Assembly: GCA_036398095.1 (NCBI GenBank) | Contig: DASWHR010000002.1 | Span: 1 to 18,468 of the forward strand | Source of the DNA: DASWHR01 sp036398095 | GTDB lineage: Bacteria > Actinomycetota > AC-67 | Length of the DNA stretch: 18,468 nucleotides | Reading direction: 5' to 3' | In this document: piece after piece, positions 7,361-14,862 of the stretch | Position numbering within the stretch: position 1 is the stretch's first letter | Layout of the letters: every line of letters starts with the position of its first letter | The notes under the pieces: model-generated | Database searches by the model: none | What the model saw: the letters and a program-made list of their open reading frames with translations, nothing else | Told to the model about the DNA's origin: nothing | Made by a program: the position numbers and the translations under genes

Positions 7361-8434
7361 CTAGGGCGCCTTCAGGCGCGCGTCGAGGAATGCGACGGTG
7401 CGACGCATCGACTCGTCGTAGGCGGGGCCGAACGCGTGACCGTCGTCGTAGCGGAACATCTGTACGTCCTTGCCGGCGCGTTGCAACGCGGCGACGGTTC
7501 GCTCGGACCATTCGATCGGACACGTGTCGTCGCGGGTGCCGTGATGAATCAACACCGGCGCGGCGATGCGATCGACGAACGTGACCGGTGAGACGTCCCT
7601 CCAGAAGGCCGGATCGGATTCGGGCGAGCCGTAGGCATCGATGACGCGTTGCGCGAGCGCGCGACGCTCGGACCGGCCCCGCGTCCATCGGTTGAAGTTG
7701 TCCACGGCGTCCGACGACGTCGGGGCGAACATCACGTAGGCGTCGAACAGGTCGGGATGCGTCACGGCGGCGCCCATGGTGACGGCTCCGCCCATCGACC
7801 GGCCGAGCATCCCCGCGCGATCGGGGTCGGCGTAGGGCAGGTTCGCGGCGCGCAGCGCGGCGAGCGCGTTGATCGAGTCCCGCACGTAGCCCAGTCGCAG
7901 GTGCAAGTCGGCGTCCGGATCCTGCCCGGACTGCGCATGGTTTCGATAGTCGACGTGCACGACGACGTAGCCGCGCCGCCCCAGATAGTCCTGCTCGCGG
8001 CGAAGTCCTTGACCGTTGACGTAGACGTCGGGGTCGATGTAGCCGTGATTGAAGACCACGACCGGAAACGGCCCCTCGCCCGATGGGACGTTCATGATCC
8101 CCGAGATCGTGAGGCCGTCGCTTCGATAGGTCACGTGATAGCGCGTATAGGCGCCGGCGCGCGCAAGCAAGCGGCCGACGCGGAAGTCGCGACCGTCGGC
8201 CGGCTTCGCCGCGACCGCCGGAAGCGACACCGGATGCCCGGGCGTCGCGGCGGGCGACGGCGACGGCGACGCTGAAGGCGAGGGAGAGGGCGACAACATG
8301 GCGGCGGCGTCCGGGGCCGTTGCGTCGGAACCGGTTCGCACCGCCACGGAAACGGCAACCGCCGTCACCGCGAGCAAGCCGAGCCCCACCGCGATCGCGG
8401 TTGGCCGTCCCAGGCGTGGCACCTTCATCCTCAT
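7361..8434 (-). CDS. Membrane-anchored or secreted alpha/beta-hydrolase, dipeptidyl-aminopeptidase/acylaminoacyl-peptidase-like (S9 type)
   Basis: A 357-residue serine hydrolase working outside the membrane. Residues 12-33 are a long hydrophobic segment after a basic N-terminus, an uncleaved anchor or signal; residues 48-61 are a Ser-Pro repeat linker. The catalytic domain (about 95-357) has the oxyanion HG in VVVFNHGY (130-131), the nucleophile elbow GRSMGG with S213, the acid D302 in HHGTRDD and the histidine H333 in DDGHAFG, so the triad is complete. This layout fits peptidases and esterases of the DAP2/S9 type; the substrate is not readable. The start ATG at 8434 (MRMKVPRLG) is preferred over a 60-codon extension that would run into the divergent promoter; a second ATG two codons later is possible. 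No SD is visible, and TATCCT lies just upstream. It is divergent from the glycine-rich gene. Confidence 0.85.
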   Translation of the reverse strand: MRMKVPRLGRPTAIAVGLGLLAVTAVAVSVAVRTGSDATAPDAAAMLSPSPSPSASPSPSPAATPGHPVSLPAVAAKPADGRDFRVGRLLARAGAYTRYHVTYRSDGLTISGIMNVPSGEGPFPVVVFNHGYIDPDVYVNGQGLRREQDYLGRRGYVVVHVDYRNHAQSGQDPDADLHLRLGYVRDSINALAALRAANLPYADPDRAGMLGRSMGGAVTMGAAVTHPDLFDAYVMFAPTSSDAVDNFNRWTRGRSERRALAQRVIDAYGSPESDPAFWRDVSPVTFVDRIAAPVLIHHGTRDDTCPIEWSERTVAALQRAGKDVQMFRYDDGHAFGPAYDESMRRTVAFLDARLKAP

Positions 8435-8480
8435 GTGAGGATACGGAGCGACCCTCGATCCGGCTTGCCGTCGTCCGCTC

Positions 8481-8510
8481 TTGACCCAGGTTCCCTCCCC
8501 TCGGTAAAAT
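8481..8510 (+). promoter_or_regulatory. Sigma70-type promoter for the glycine-rich propeller gene
   Basis: A -35 TTGACC (8481-8486) and a -10 TAAAAT (8505-8510) are separated by 18 bases, each matching five of six consensus bases. Transcription would start near 8517, leaving a leader of about 54 bases that contains GGAG six bases before the ATG at 8571. In such G+C-rich DNA this is a strong match. Confidence 0.7.
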
Positions 8511-8570
8511 CCGACAAAACGCCCACTTCGGAATCTCGTCCGCGGGGGCGCGGGGGGATCGGAGACTTCC

Positions 8571-11264
8571 ATGAGGGCCGCGCGCGTCGCAGCGCTTGTT
8601 CTGTTGCTCGCCACGCTTCCCGGGACGGCTTCGGCCGGGCCCGCTTCGCTGTCGAACCTGCGTGCCGCGGGCGCGGTTCACATTCCGGCCGGCTCGGTGT
8701 GGGGGACGGCCGGTCCGGCTCGGATCGCGGCCGGCACGATCGTCGTCGAGGGCACGTTGCGCGGCGACTCCGTCACGCTTCGGGCCGCGGACTCGATCGT
8801 GGTCCGCGGACGAGTGATCGCACGCAGCGGCGACGTGACGCTTGCGGCACCGTCGGTCGTCGTTGAACGCGATGGGCTGGTCGCATCCGGCACAGGCCGC
8901 GACGGCGCGACGGCGCGCGGGGCGGTGGCGGCGGGATCGCGCGGCGGAAACGGCGGCGACATCACCATCGACGCGCGCCACTTCATCGCGCGCGGAACGC
9001 TTCGACTCGGCGACGCAGGACGCGGAGGCGACGCGGCCGGAATGCTCGCGCGCGGCGGACGCGGCGGGAACGGCGGCGTGCTCACCGGCACGGCCGGCCT
9101 TCGCGCGACCGGCACCCGCATCGAAGGCGGACGCGGAGGCGATGGCGGCGACGCGATCGCGCTGCCTCGCGCGGCGGCACGACAGACTGCGCACGCATGC
9201 GCACCGGCGCCGGCCGGCTCGACCGGCAAGGCCGGCAACACGCCGAAGGCGGCCAAGCCGGCAGCGACGATCGGCGACGGCAGCGACGGATCCGGCGTGA
9301 CAACCGGCGGCGGCGACGGACTCGCCGGCGCTCGCGGCTCGAACGGAACCGGCGGCGCGCCCGGCGCGTTCGGCGTCGTGGCGGCCTCGGACGGCGCGCC
9401 GGGCAGCGACGGCTGCGAGGGCCATCGCGGCGGCGACGGCGGCACAGCGCAGGCGCTCGGCGGCGATGGCGGCGATTCGAGCGCCGGCGCGGGCGGCGAC
9501 GGAGGCGATGCGGTCGCGACCGGGGGCCGCGGCGGAAAGGGCGGGCAAGGCGGAACCGGAGGCACGGGCGGACGCGGCGGTCCCGCCGCGATCGCACTGG
9601 GCGGCAACGGCGGCCCCGGCGGCGACGGCGCACGCGGCGGTGTCGGCGGCGACGGCGGCGATGCGTGCGCCCAAGGCGGACGCGCCGGGGTAGGCGCGAC
9701 GGGCGACGGCACGGCCGGGTCGGCGGAGGCGACGCCGGGATCGGCCGGCGTGGCCGGCGACGGCGGTGCAGCCGGAGCCGGCGGACCCGGCGGAACGAGC
9801 CTCGGCTCGCTCACCAACGGAGCCACCGGCGCGCCCGGCGGGCCCGGCCCGGCCGGTGCGCCCGGCAGTCCGGGCGAGGTGCTCGCGGCTCCGTGCATCG
9901 CGGCCGTGCAAGTCAGCGCCGACCCGTATTCGGGCGGCGAAGGCCAGCACGCCACCGAAGTCGAGCCCGACTCCCTCGCCTACGGCTCGACGATGGTGAC
10001 GGCGTTCCAGGTGTCGCGCATCTTCGACGGCGGCGCGATGAACGTCGGATGGGCAACGTCAAACGACAACGGCGCAAGCTGGACGTCGGGAATGCTTCCG
10101 GCGATCACGACCGTCGCCGGAGGACCGTGGGCGCGCGCGAGCGATCCCGTCGTCGCGTACTCGGCCCGGGACGGCGTCTGGATGATTCAAACGCTGGGCA
10201 TCTCCACCAGCGGCGGCGTCGCAGGACGCGTGGTGCTGGTGAGCCGCTCCACCGACGGCGGCCGAACGTGGGGCGCGCCGGTGACCGTCGCCGGCGGACC
10301 GTCGGCGAACCTGGACAAGAACTGGATGGTGTGTGACAACACACCGGCGAGCCCCTACTACGGCAACTGCTACTCGACGTGGGACGATCACGGCGCCGGC
10401 AACCGGATGGAGATGAACACCTCCTCCGACGGCGGACTGACCTGGGGACCGGTGCTCCGTCCGGCCGACAATGCGGGCGGACTCGGCGGCGTTCCGGTCG
10501 TGCAACCCGACGGCACCGTCGTCGTGCCCTATCAGACCGGATGGTCCCAGGCGCGCGCGTTCCGCTCGACGAACGGCGGCGCGTCGTGGAGCGCCTCGAC
10601 CCTGATCTCGACCGTGTCGTATCACTCGCCGGCCGGCAGTCTTCGCTCGCCGCCGCTTCCCTCGGCCGAGGTCGCGGCCGACGGGACGATCTATCTGGCG
10701 TGGATGGACTGCCGCTTCCGAAGCGGATGCGCGGCCAACGACATCGTCTACGCCACCTCGACCGACGGCACGGCCTGGTCGGCGCCGGTTCGCATCCCGA
10801 TCGATCCGGCGGACAGCGGCATCGATCATTTCCTTCCCGGGATCGCGGTGGACGCCACCACGTCGGGCGCGACGACGCGACTGTTCGTCGCCTACTACTC
10901 GTATCCGCAGACGGCATGCGGATCATCATGCGCGCTGCAAACCGGATATGTGTTCTCGTCCGACAACGGCGCGACCTGGTCGCCGGCCACGGTCGGCGAG
11001 CCGTTCCCGGTCGTCTGGTCCCCCAACACCACGCAAGGACGCATGGTGGGCGACTACATCTCGGCATCGTTCGTCGAAGACGGCCGCGCCCTGCCGATCT
11101 GGGCGCGCGGCTACGCGCCGCAGGCCGGCGTCCTGGATCTGGGGATGGAGACGATCATGGGCGGCATCGACGTGACCGCGCCCGGCGCCCTGCGCGTGCC
11201 GGCGGCATCCGACCCGGTCGTCGCCGGCGTCCCCGCCCGGCCCGCCGCGACGACCCTGCGATAG
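8571..11264 (+). CDS. Exported glycine-rich (PGRS/polyglycine-like) protein with C-terminal sialidase-fold beta-propeller
   Basis: An 897-residue exported protein. Residues 1-22 are a signal peptide ending ASA. Residues 25-118 are strand-rich and beta-helix-like (GTIVVEGTLRGDSVTLRAAD). Residues about 120-437 are dominated by GGxGG and GGDGGDA units, like mycobacterial PGRS and polyglycine-II proteins, and end in seven Gly-X-Y triplets (417-437) as in collagen. Residues 440-880 form a BNR/Asp-box propeller: SNDNGASW (497), STDGGRTW (560), SSDGGLTW (618), STNGGASW (666), a degenerate STDGTAW (730) and SSDNGATW (796), consistent with a six-bladed sialidase fold. Cysteines at 210, 282, 366 and 442 break up the Gly-rich part at near-regular spacing. 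It is likely surface-exposed or secreted. Glycan binding or cleavage is possible, but the sialidase arginine triad was not established. There is no LPxTG anchor or C-terminal membrane helix. It has its own promoter and SD. Confidence 0.85.
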   Translation: MRAARVAALVLLLATLPGTASAGPASLSNLRAAGAVHIPAGSVWGTAGPARIAAGTIVVEGTLRGDSVTLRAADSIVVRGRVIARSGDVTLAAPSVVVERDGLVASGTGRDGATARGAVAAGSRGGNGGDITIDARHFIARGTLRLGDAGRGGDAAGMLARGGRGGNGGVLTGTAGLRATGTRIEGGRGGDGGDAIALPRAAARQTAHACAPAPAGSTGKAGNTPKAAKPAATIGDGSDGSGVTTGGGDGLAGARGSNGTGGAPGAFGVVAASDGAPGSDGCEGHRGGDGGTAQALGGDGGDSSAGAGGDGGDAVATGGRGGKGGQGGTGGTGGRGGPAAIALGGNGGPGGDGARGGVGGDGGDACAQGGRAGVGATGDGTAGSAEATPGSAGVAGDGGAAGAGGPGGTSLGSLTNGATGAPGGPGPAGAPGSPGEVLAAPCIAAVQVSADPYSGGEGQHATEVEPDSLAYGSTMVTAFQVSRIFDGGAMNVGWATSNDNGASWTSGMLPAITTVAGGPWARASDPVVAYSARDGVWMIQTLGISTSGGVAGRVVLVSRSTDGGRTWGAPVTVAGGPSANLDKNWMVCDNTPASPYYGNCYSTWDDHGAGNRMEMNTSSDGGLTWGPVLRPADNAGGLGGVPVVQPDGTVVVPYQTGWSQARAFRSTNGGASWSASTLISTVSYHSPAGSLRSPPLPSAEVAADGTIYLAWMDCRFRSGCAANDIVYATSTDGTAWSAPVRIPIDPADSGIDHFLPGIAVDATTSGATTRLFVAYYSYPQTACGSSCALQTGYVFSSDNGATWSPATVGEPFPVVWSPNTTQGRMVGDYISASFVEDGRALPIWARGYAPQAGVLDLGMETIMGGIDVTAPGALRVPAASDPVVAGVPARPAATTLR
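8931..9881 (+). repeat. Glycine-rich GGxGG coding repeats, ending in a collagen-like Gly-X-Y stretch
   Basis: Degenerate GGCGGCGACGGCGGC-type units encode GGDGG, GGRGG, GGNGG and GGTGG, often followed by DAxAxGG. The last 63 bases (9819-9881) encode seven consecutive Gly-X-Y triplets (GAT GAP GGP GPA GAP GSP GEV). The repeat is at protein level; base-level units are irregular, so it is not a CRISPR or a simple microsatellite. Confidence 0.85.
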
Positions 11265-11326
11265 ATCGGGGCCGCCGCCGCCGCCGGAATCGGGATCGCG
11301 CCGAGCGCCCGAACCTGGAATGATGC

Positions 11327-13399
11327 ATGACCCGCATTTCATGGAAGGGCGCTTTGAGCGAACATCCCGAGCACGACACCGAGCAGGCATATATCGACCG
11401 GGCCTACGAGCGGCTCGACAAGCTGCGTGAGAAAGCCATGGAGCGCGCGGCAGAGCATGCCCGCGAATCGACACGCATGTTCGGACAAGGCTACGACCGG
11501 GACGTGTCGGTCGGAGTCGCGCTCAAGCGCGCGGCCGAGCTTGACATCGGTGACGAGTCGATCATCTTCGGTCGCACCGACGCCACGGCCGGCGAGCGCT
11601 ACTACATCGGACGCCGCAACGTGGCCGCCGAAGACAACACTCCCCTGGTGATCGACTGGCGCGTCCCCGCCGCCGAGCCGTTCTATCGCGCGACGGGAAA
11701 GGAACCGCTGGGCCTTGCGGTGCGCCGCCATTTCCTGTGCCGTCATCGCGCGCTGGTCGCGCTCGAAGAGGAGCATTTCGGCGACGGCACGGACCTGGGC
11801 ATGGCCGGAACCGGCGCGCTGCTGGCCGCGCTCGAGCGGCCACGATCCGGCACGATGCGCGACATCGCCGCGACCATCCGCGCCGAGCAGGACCACATCA
11901 TCCGCGCGCCGCGCGAAGGCGTCCTGGCAATTCAAGGCGGACCGGGGACGGGCAAGACGGCGGTGGCGCTGCACCGCGCGGCCTACCTTTTGTTCACCCA
12001 CCGGCGCCAGCTCGGCAACCGAGGGATCCTTCTCGTGGGTCCCAACCGGCTGTTCCTTCGCTACATCGGGCGGGTGCTGCCCGCGCTCGGCGAGTCGGGC
12101 GCGACCCTGGTGATGATCGAGGACCTCGTCGGGCTCGACGGCGTCCCCGCCGCCGACTCGGCCGCGGCCGCGCGCGTCAAGGGCGACGTGCGCATGATCC
12201 GCGTGCTGGAAAGCGCGATCGCCGGCCTGCAACGCCGGCGCGCGCGCGATGCTCTGCTTTCCTTCGAAGGCTACGAGGTGCCGCTCGCCGCACGCGACAT
12301 CGAGCCGGCGCTGAAGTCCCTGCGCGGACCGCGCGACACGCACAACGCGAAGCACTCGATCTTCCGCCGCCGTCTTGCGACGCGGTTCTACGACCGGTAC
12401 CGCCGCATCGTCACCGAACGCGAAGGTCGCACGGCGGCGCTGGTGATGCTGCCGCGCAAGGCGGGTGAGCAAGCGATCCGCGCCGAGCCGGCCTTCGACG
12501 AAGTCGTCGACGAGATCTGGCCGCTGATGACCCCGATGGATTTGATCGGGCAGCTGCTGACCTCGCGCGAGATGCTTCGCGCGGCTGCGCGCGGGATCCT
12601 GACCGGCGCCGAGATCGATGCGATCGTGCGCGGCGATCCCGATGCGTGGACGCCCGGCGACGTGCCGCTGCTCGACGAGGCGCGCGTCCTGCTGGGCGCC
12701 CCCGTCCGCGAGCGTTCCGCCGACGACGAAGACGACATCGACGAAGTCGAAACCTACGCGCACGTCGTCGCCGACGAGGTGCAAGACCTGACGCCGATGG
12801 GGCTGCGCATGCTCGGCCGGCGAGCGCGTCACGCGTCGATGACCGTCGTCGGCGACCTGGCGCAGTCGGTGGGCGCGCTGCCGCCGCGCTCATGGGACGA
12901 GATCATCGGCCATCTCGACGCGCGTCGCGGCGCTCGCGTGGAGCAGCTCACGATTAACTACCGCACGCCCGGTTCGATCATGGACTTGGCCGTGCGGGTG
13001 CTCGCGGTCGCCGAGCCCGAGATGACGCCGCCGACCTCGGTTCGCGAAGGCGGCGAGCCCGTCGAGATCATCACCGGTCCGGTTGCGGCGGCCGCCCAGA
13101 CACTCGCGGCCGAGCATCGCGCGACGGGAGACGGAACCATGTGCATCGTCGCCTCGCCATCCATGCTGGATGCGATCGCCGCGGCGACCGGTTCCTCGGC
13201 CGACATCGGAGCGGTCGTGGCCACGTTGTCGGTGACCGACGCGAAAGGGCTGGAGTTCGACGAGGTCGTCGTCGCGGAACCCGCCGCGCTGGTCGAAGAA
13301 TCTCCGCAGGGGCTGCGCGCGCTCTACGTCGCGCTGACGCGCGCGACGCGCCGCGTGCGCATCGTTCACGAGCGACCCCTCCCTCAGCCACTTCGTTGA
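11327..13399 (+). CDS. helD: HelD/HelR-family superfamily 1 helicase-like ATPase (RNA polymerase recycling factor)
   Basis: A 690-residue UvrD-like ATPase. Family members bind RNA polymerase, insert a long N-terminal coiled coil into its secondary channel and release stalled complexes; HelR members of actinobacteria give rifampicin tolerance. The charged helical N-terminus (17-50) fits that arm. Motifs seen: Walker A GGPGTGKT (204-211), Walker B/II DEVQD (483-487), III GDLAQS (509-514), IV-like LTINYRTPG (541-549), V AKGLEFDEVVV (639-649) and VI LYVALTRA (666-673). The length matches the actinobacterial class (about 700). The start at 11327 (ATG) has only a weak SD; a TTG at 11354 has GGAAGG five bases upstream and would give a protein nine codons shorter. 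The preceding gap (11265-11326) shows no clear promoter. It is followed after 20 bases by the LVIVD lipoprotein gene. Confidence 0.92.
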   Translation: MTRISWKGALSEHPEHDTEQAYIDRAYERLDKLREKAMERAAEHARESTRMFGQGYDRDVSVGVALKRAAELDIGDESIIFGRTDATAGERYYIGRRNVAAEDNTPLVIDWRVPAAEPFYRATGKEPLGLAVRRHFLCRHRALVALEEEHFGDGTDLGMAGTGALLAALERPRSGTMRDIAATIRAEQDHIIRAPREGVLAIQGGPGTGKTAVALHRAAYLLFTHRRQLGNRGILLVGPNRLFLRYIGRVLPALGESGATLVMIEDLVGLDGVPAADSAAAARVKGDVRMIRVLESAIAGLQRRRARDALLSFEGYEVPLAARDIEPALKSLRGPRDTHNAKHSIFRRRLATRFYDRYRRIVTEREGRTAALVMLPRKAGEQAIRAEPAFDEVVDEIWPLMTPMDLIGQLLTSREMLRAAARGILTGAEIDAIVRGDPDAWTPGDVPLLDEARVLLGAPVRERSADDEDDIDEVETYAHVVADEVQDLTPMGLRMLGRRARHASMTVVGDLAQSVGALPPRSWDEIIGHLDARRGARVEQLTINYRTPGSIMDLAVRVLAVAEPEMTPPTSVREGGEPVEIITGPVAAAAQTLAAEHRATGDGTMCIVASPSMLDAIAAATGSSADIGAVVATLSVTDAKGLEFDEVVVAEPAALVEESPQGLRALYVALTRATRRVRIVHERPLPQPLR

Positions 13400-13407
13400 C
13401 GTTGCAC

Positions 13408-13413
13408 TACAGT
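13408..13413 (+). promoter_or_regulatory. Candidate leaderless -10 element for the LVIVD lipoprotein gene
   Basis: TACAGT is followed by six bases (GCGGCG) and then the ATG at 13420, the same spacing as at the lipoprotein gene at 5647. No SD precedes the ATG. No -35 sits at the normal distance; a TTGACG (13396-13401) is too close to serve. Confidence 0.35.
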
Positions 13414-13419
13414 GCGGCG

Positions 13420-14862
13420 ATGACCCCGCACCGGGTCGTCGCGTTTGCCTCGGCCGCGTGCTTGACGCTTTGGGCTTGCAGCGACGCCGCGCCGCGGCGC
13501 GCGACATCCACGCCGTCGCCGGCGGCGGCCTCGCCCTCCTCGACCCCGTCACCGAGTGCCGCGCCGGGACGCTTCACGCTCGTCGGGCACGATCCGCTGC
13601 ACGGCCGGGGAATGAACGCCGGACTCGCGCTGCACGGCGACTACGCCTACATCGGCAACCGGACCGACGGTTCGAAGGATCATCCGCATCCGGGCGTGCT
13701 GATCGTGGACGTCGCCGACCCGGCTTCGCCGCGCGCCGTCGGCGAGATCGAGCAGCCGCATCAGCAGCGCGAGTCAACCAGCTCGCGCGAGCTTCGCGTG
13801 TGGCACGCCGAATCGCTGCTGTTCGTGCTGAACATCCCTTGCACGCCGAGCCTTCACCGATGCGCGCGGGGTGCTGCGCCGGCGACCGTCGAGATCTACG
13901 ACATCGAAGGCTCCGCCGCGAGAGTGCCCACGCCCGTCGCCACCTACCGGCCGTCGCGCACGCCGCACGAGTTCTTCCTCTGGACCGATGCGAAGGACCG
14001 CGGGCGAGCACTGCTGTACCTGTCGACGCCGGGCGGCCGGGACGCCGAATTAGTCGTGGCCGACGTGTCGCGTGCGCGGAGCGGCATCGTGCGAGAGATC
14101 GCCACCTGGCGCGAGGCGTTCCCCGAACGCGGGGGCAACGACACGCTGCATTCGTTGTCGGTCTCGCCGGACGGGACCCGCGCCTATCTCGCGCATCTGA
14201 CGGCCGGTTTTCTGGTCATCGACACGTCCCAGATCGCATCGCGACGCCCCTCCCCCGCGATCGTGACGGTCACGGCGATCTCGACCCGGCCTCGATGGCC
14301 GGGACGCGGCGCTCACAGCGCCGTGAAGGTGCCCGGCCGGCCGCTGATCGTGACCACCGACGAAGCCTACGGAAGCGAAGAGCCCGGCGGCGGATGTCCG
14401 TTCGGCTGGATGCGAGTGCTCGACATCGCCGACGAGATCCGGCCGCGCGTCGCGTCCGAGGCGAAAGTCGCGCCGTACAACAACGCCGGATCATGCGACG
14501 AAGTTCCGCGCGAGCACAACAGGAACGCGAGCTTCTCGACGCACAATCCGACGGTGACGGCCAACCTCGCGCTGGTGTCGTGGCACGGGGCCGGCCTGCA
14601 GGCCGTCTCGATCGCCGATCCCGCGAAGCCGGCGCGGCTCGCCGAGTTCCTTCCGGCACCGCTCTCCTCGGTTACGACTGAAGATCCGGCGCTCACGGCC
14701 GGGGCCGTTAAAGTCGCGATGTGGAGCTATCCGATCATCAAGGACGGCCTGATCTATGTGGTCGATGTCCGCAACGGGTTGTTCGTCCTCCGCTTTGAGG
14801 GACGGCACGGCGACGAGGTAGCGGCGATCACCTTCGCCGAAGGGAACACCAACGGCGGCTAG
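13420..14862 (+). CDS. LVIVD-repeat beta-propeller lipoprotein
   Basis: A 480-residue lipoprotein. The N-terminus ends in a lipobox LWAC with C20 as the lipidated residue, followed by a low-complexity Thr/Ser/Pro linker to about 50. The body is made of repeats of the LVIVD family: GVLIVDVADPASPRAVGEI, TVEIYDIEG, ELVVADVSRAR, GFLVIDTSQIA, GLQAVSIADPAKPARLAEF and GLFVLRFEG, which build a propeller outside the membrane. The family is widespread in surface proteins and its ligand is generally unknown; several cysteines and histidines (HDPLHGRGMNAG, AHSAVKVPG, NASFSTHNP) may line the top face. The ATG at 13420 was chosen because the lipoprotein signal begins there; the open frame extends 93 codons upstream but only as an out-of-frame read of helD. 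It lies 20 bases after helD and may be co-transcribed or leaderless. Its TAG overlaps the stop of the convergent DedA gene. Confidence 0.88.
   Translation: MTPHRVVAFASAACLTLWACSDAAPRRATSTPSPAAASPSSTPSPSAAPGRFTLVGHDPLHGRGMNAGLALHGDYAYIGNRTDGSKDHPHPGVLIVDVADPASPRAVGEIEQPHQQRESTSSRELRVWHAESLLFVLNIPCTPSLHRCARGAAPATVEIYDIEGSAARVPTPVATYRPSRTPHEFFLWTDAKDRGRALLYLSTPGGRDAELVVADVSRARSGIVREIATWREAFPERGGNDTLHSLSVSPDGTRAYLAHLTAGFLVIDTSQIASRRPSPAIVTVTAISTRPRWPGRGAHSAVKVPGRPLIVTTDEAYGSEEPGGGCPFGWMRVLDIADEIRPRVASEAKVAPYNNAGSCDEVPREHNRNASFSTHNPTVTANLALVSWHGAGLQAVSIADPAKPARLAEFLPAPLSSVTTEDPALTAGAVKVAMWSYPIIKDGLIYVVDVRNGLFVLRFEGRHGDEVAAITFAEGNTNGG

Noticed and set aside
8931..9881. CRISPR-like or satellite repeat
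   Set aside because: Units are irregular, without spacers, and keep one reading frame of GGxGG; it is coding low complexity.
6441..9950. A 1169-codon minus-strand open frame
   Set aside because: Only its last 285 codons (from 7295) look like protein. The rest is Arg/Ala-rich antisense of the hydrolase and glycine-rich genes, an effect of high G+C content.
8678..9955. A 425-codon minus-strand open frame of Pro/Ser/Ala repeats
   Set aside because: Exact antisense of the GGxGG coding region; the Pro-rich composition is the complement of glycine codons, and the plus strand has signal peptide, SD and promoter.
13396..13413. TTGACG plus TACAGT as a full sigma70 promoter
   Set aside because: Only six bases separate the two hexamers; the -35 is therefore not usable, leaving just a -10-only leaderless candidate.
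13141..13419. A 93-codon upstream extension of the LVIVD lipoprotein
   Set aside because: It overlaps helD in another frame, is Arg-rich, and would bury the lipoprotein signal peptide.
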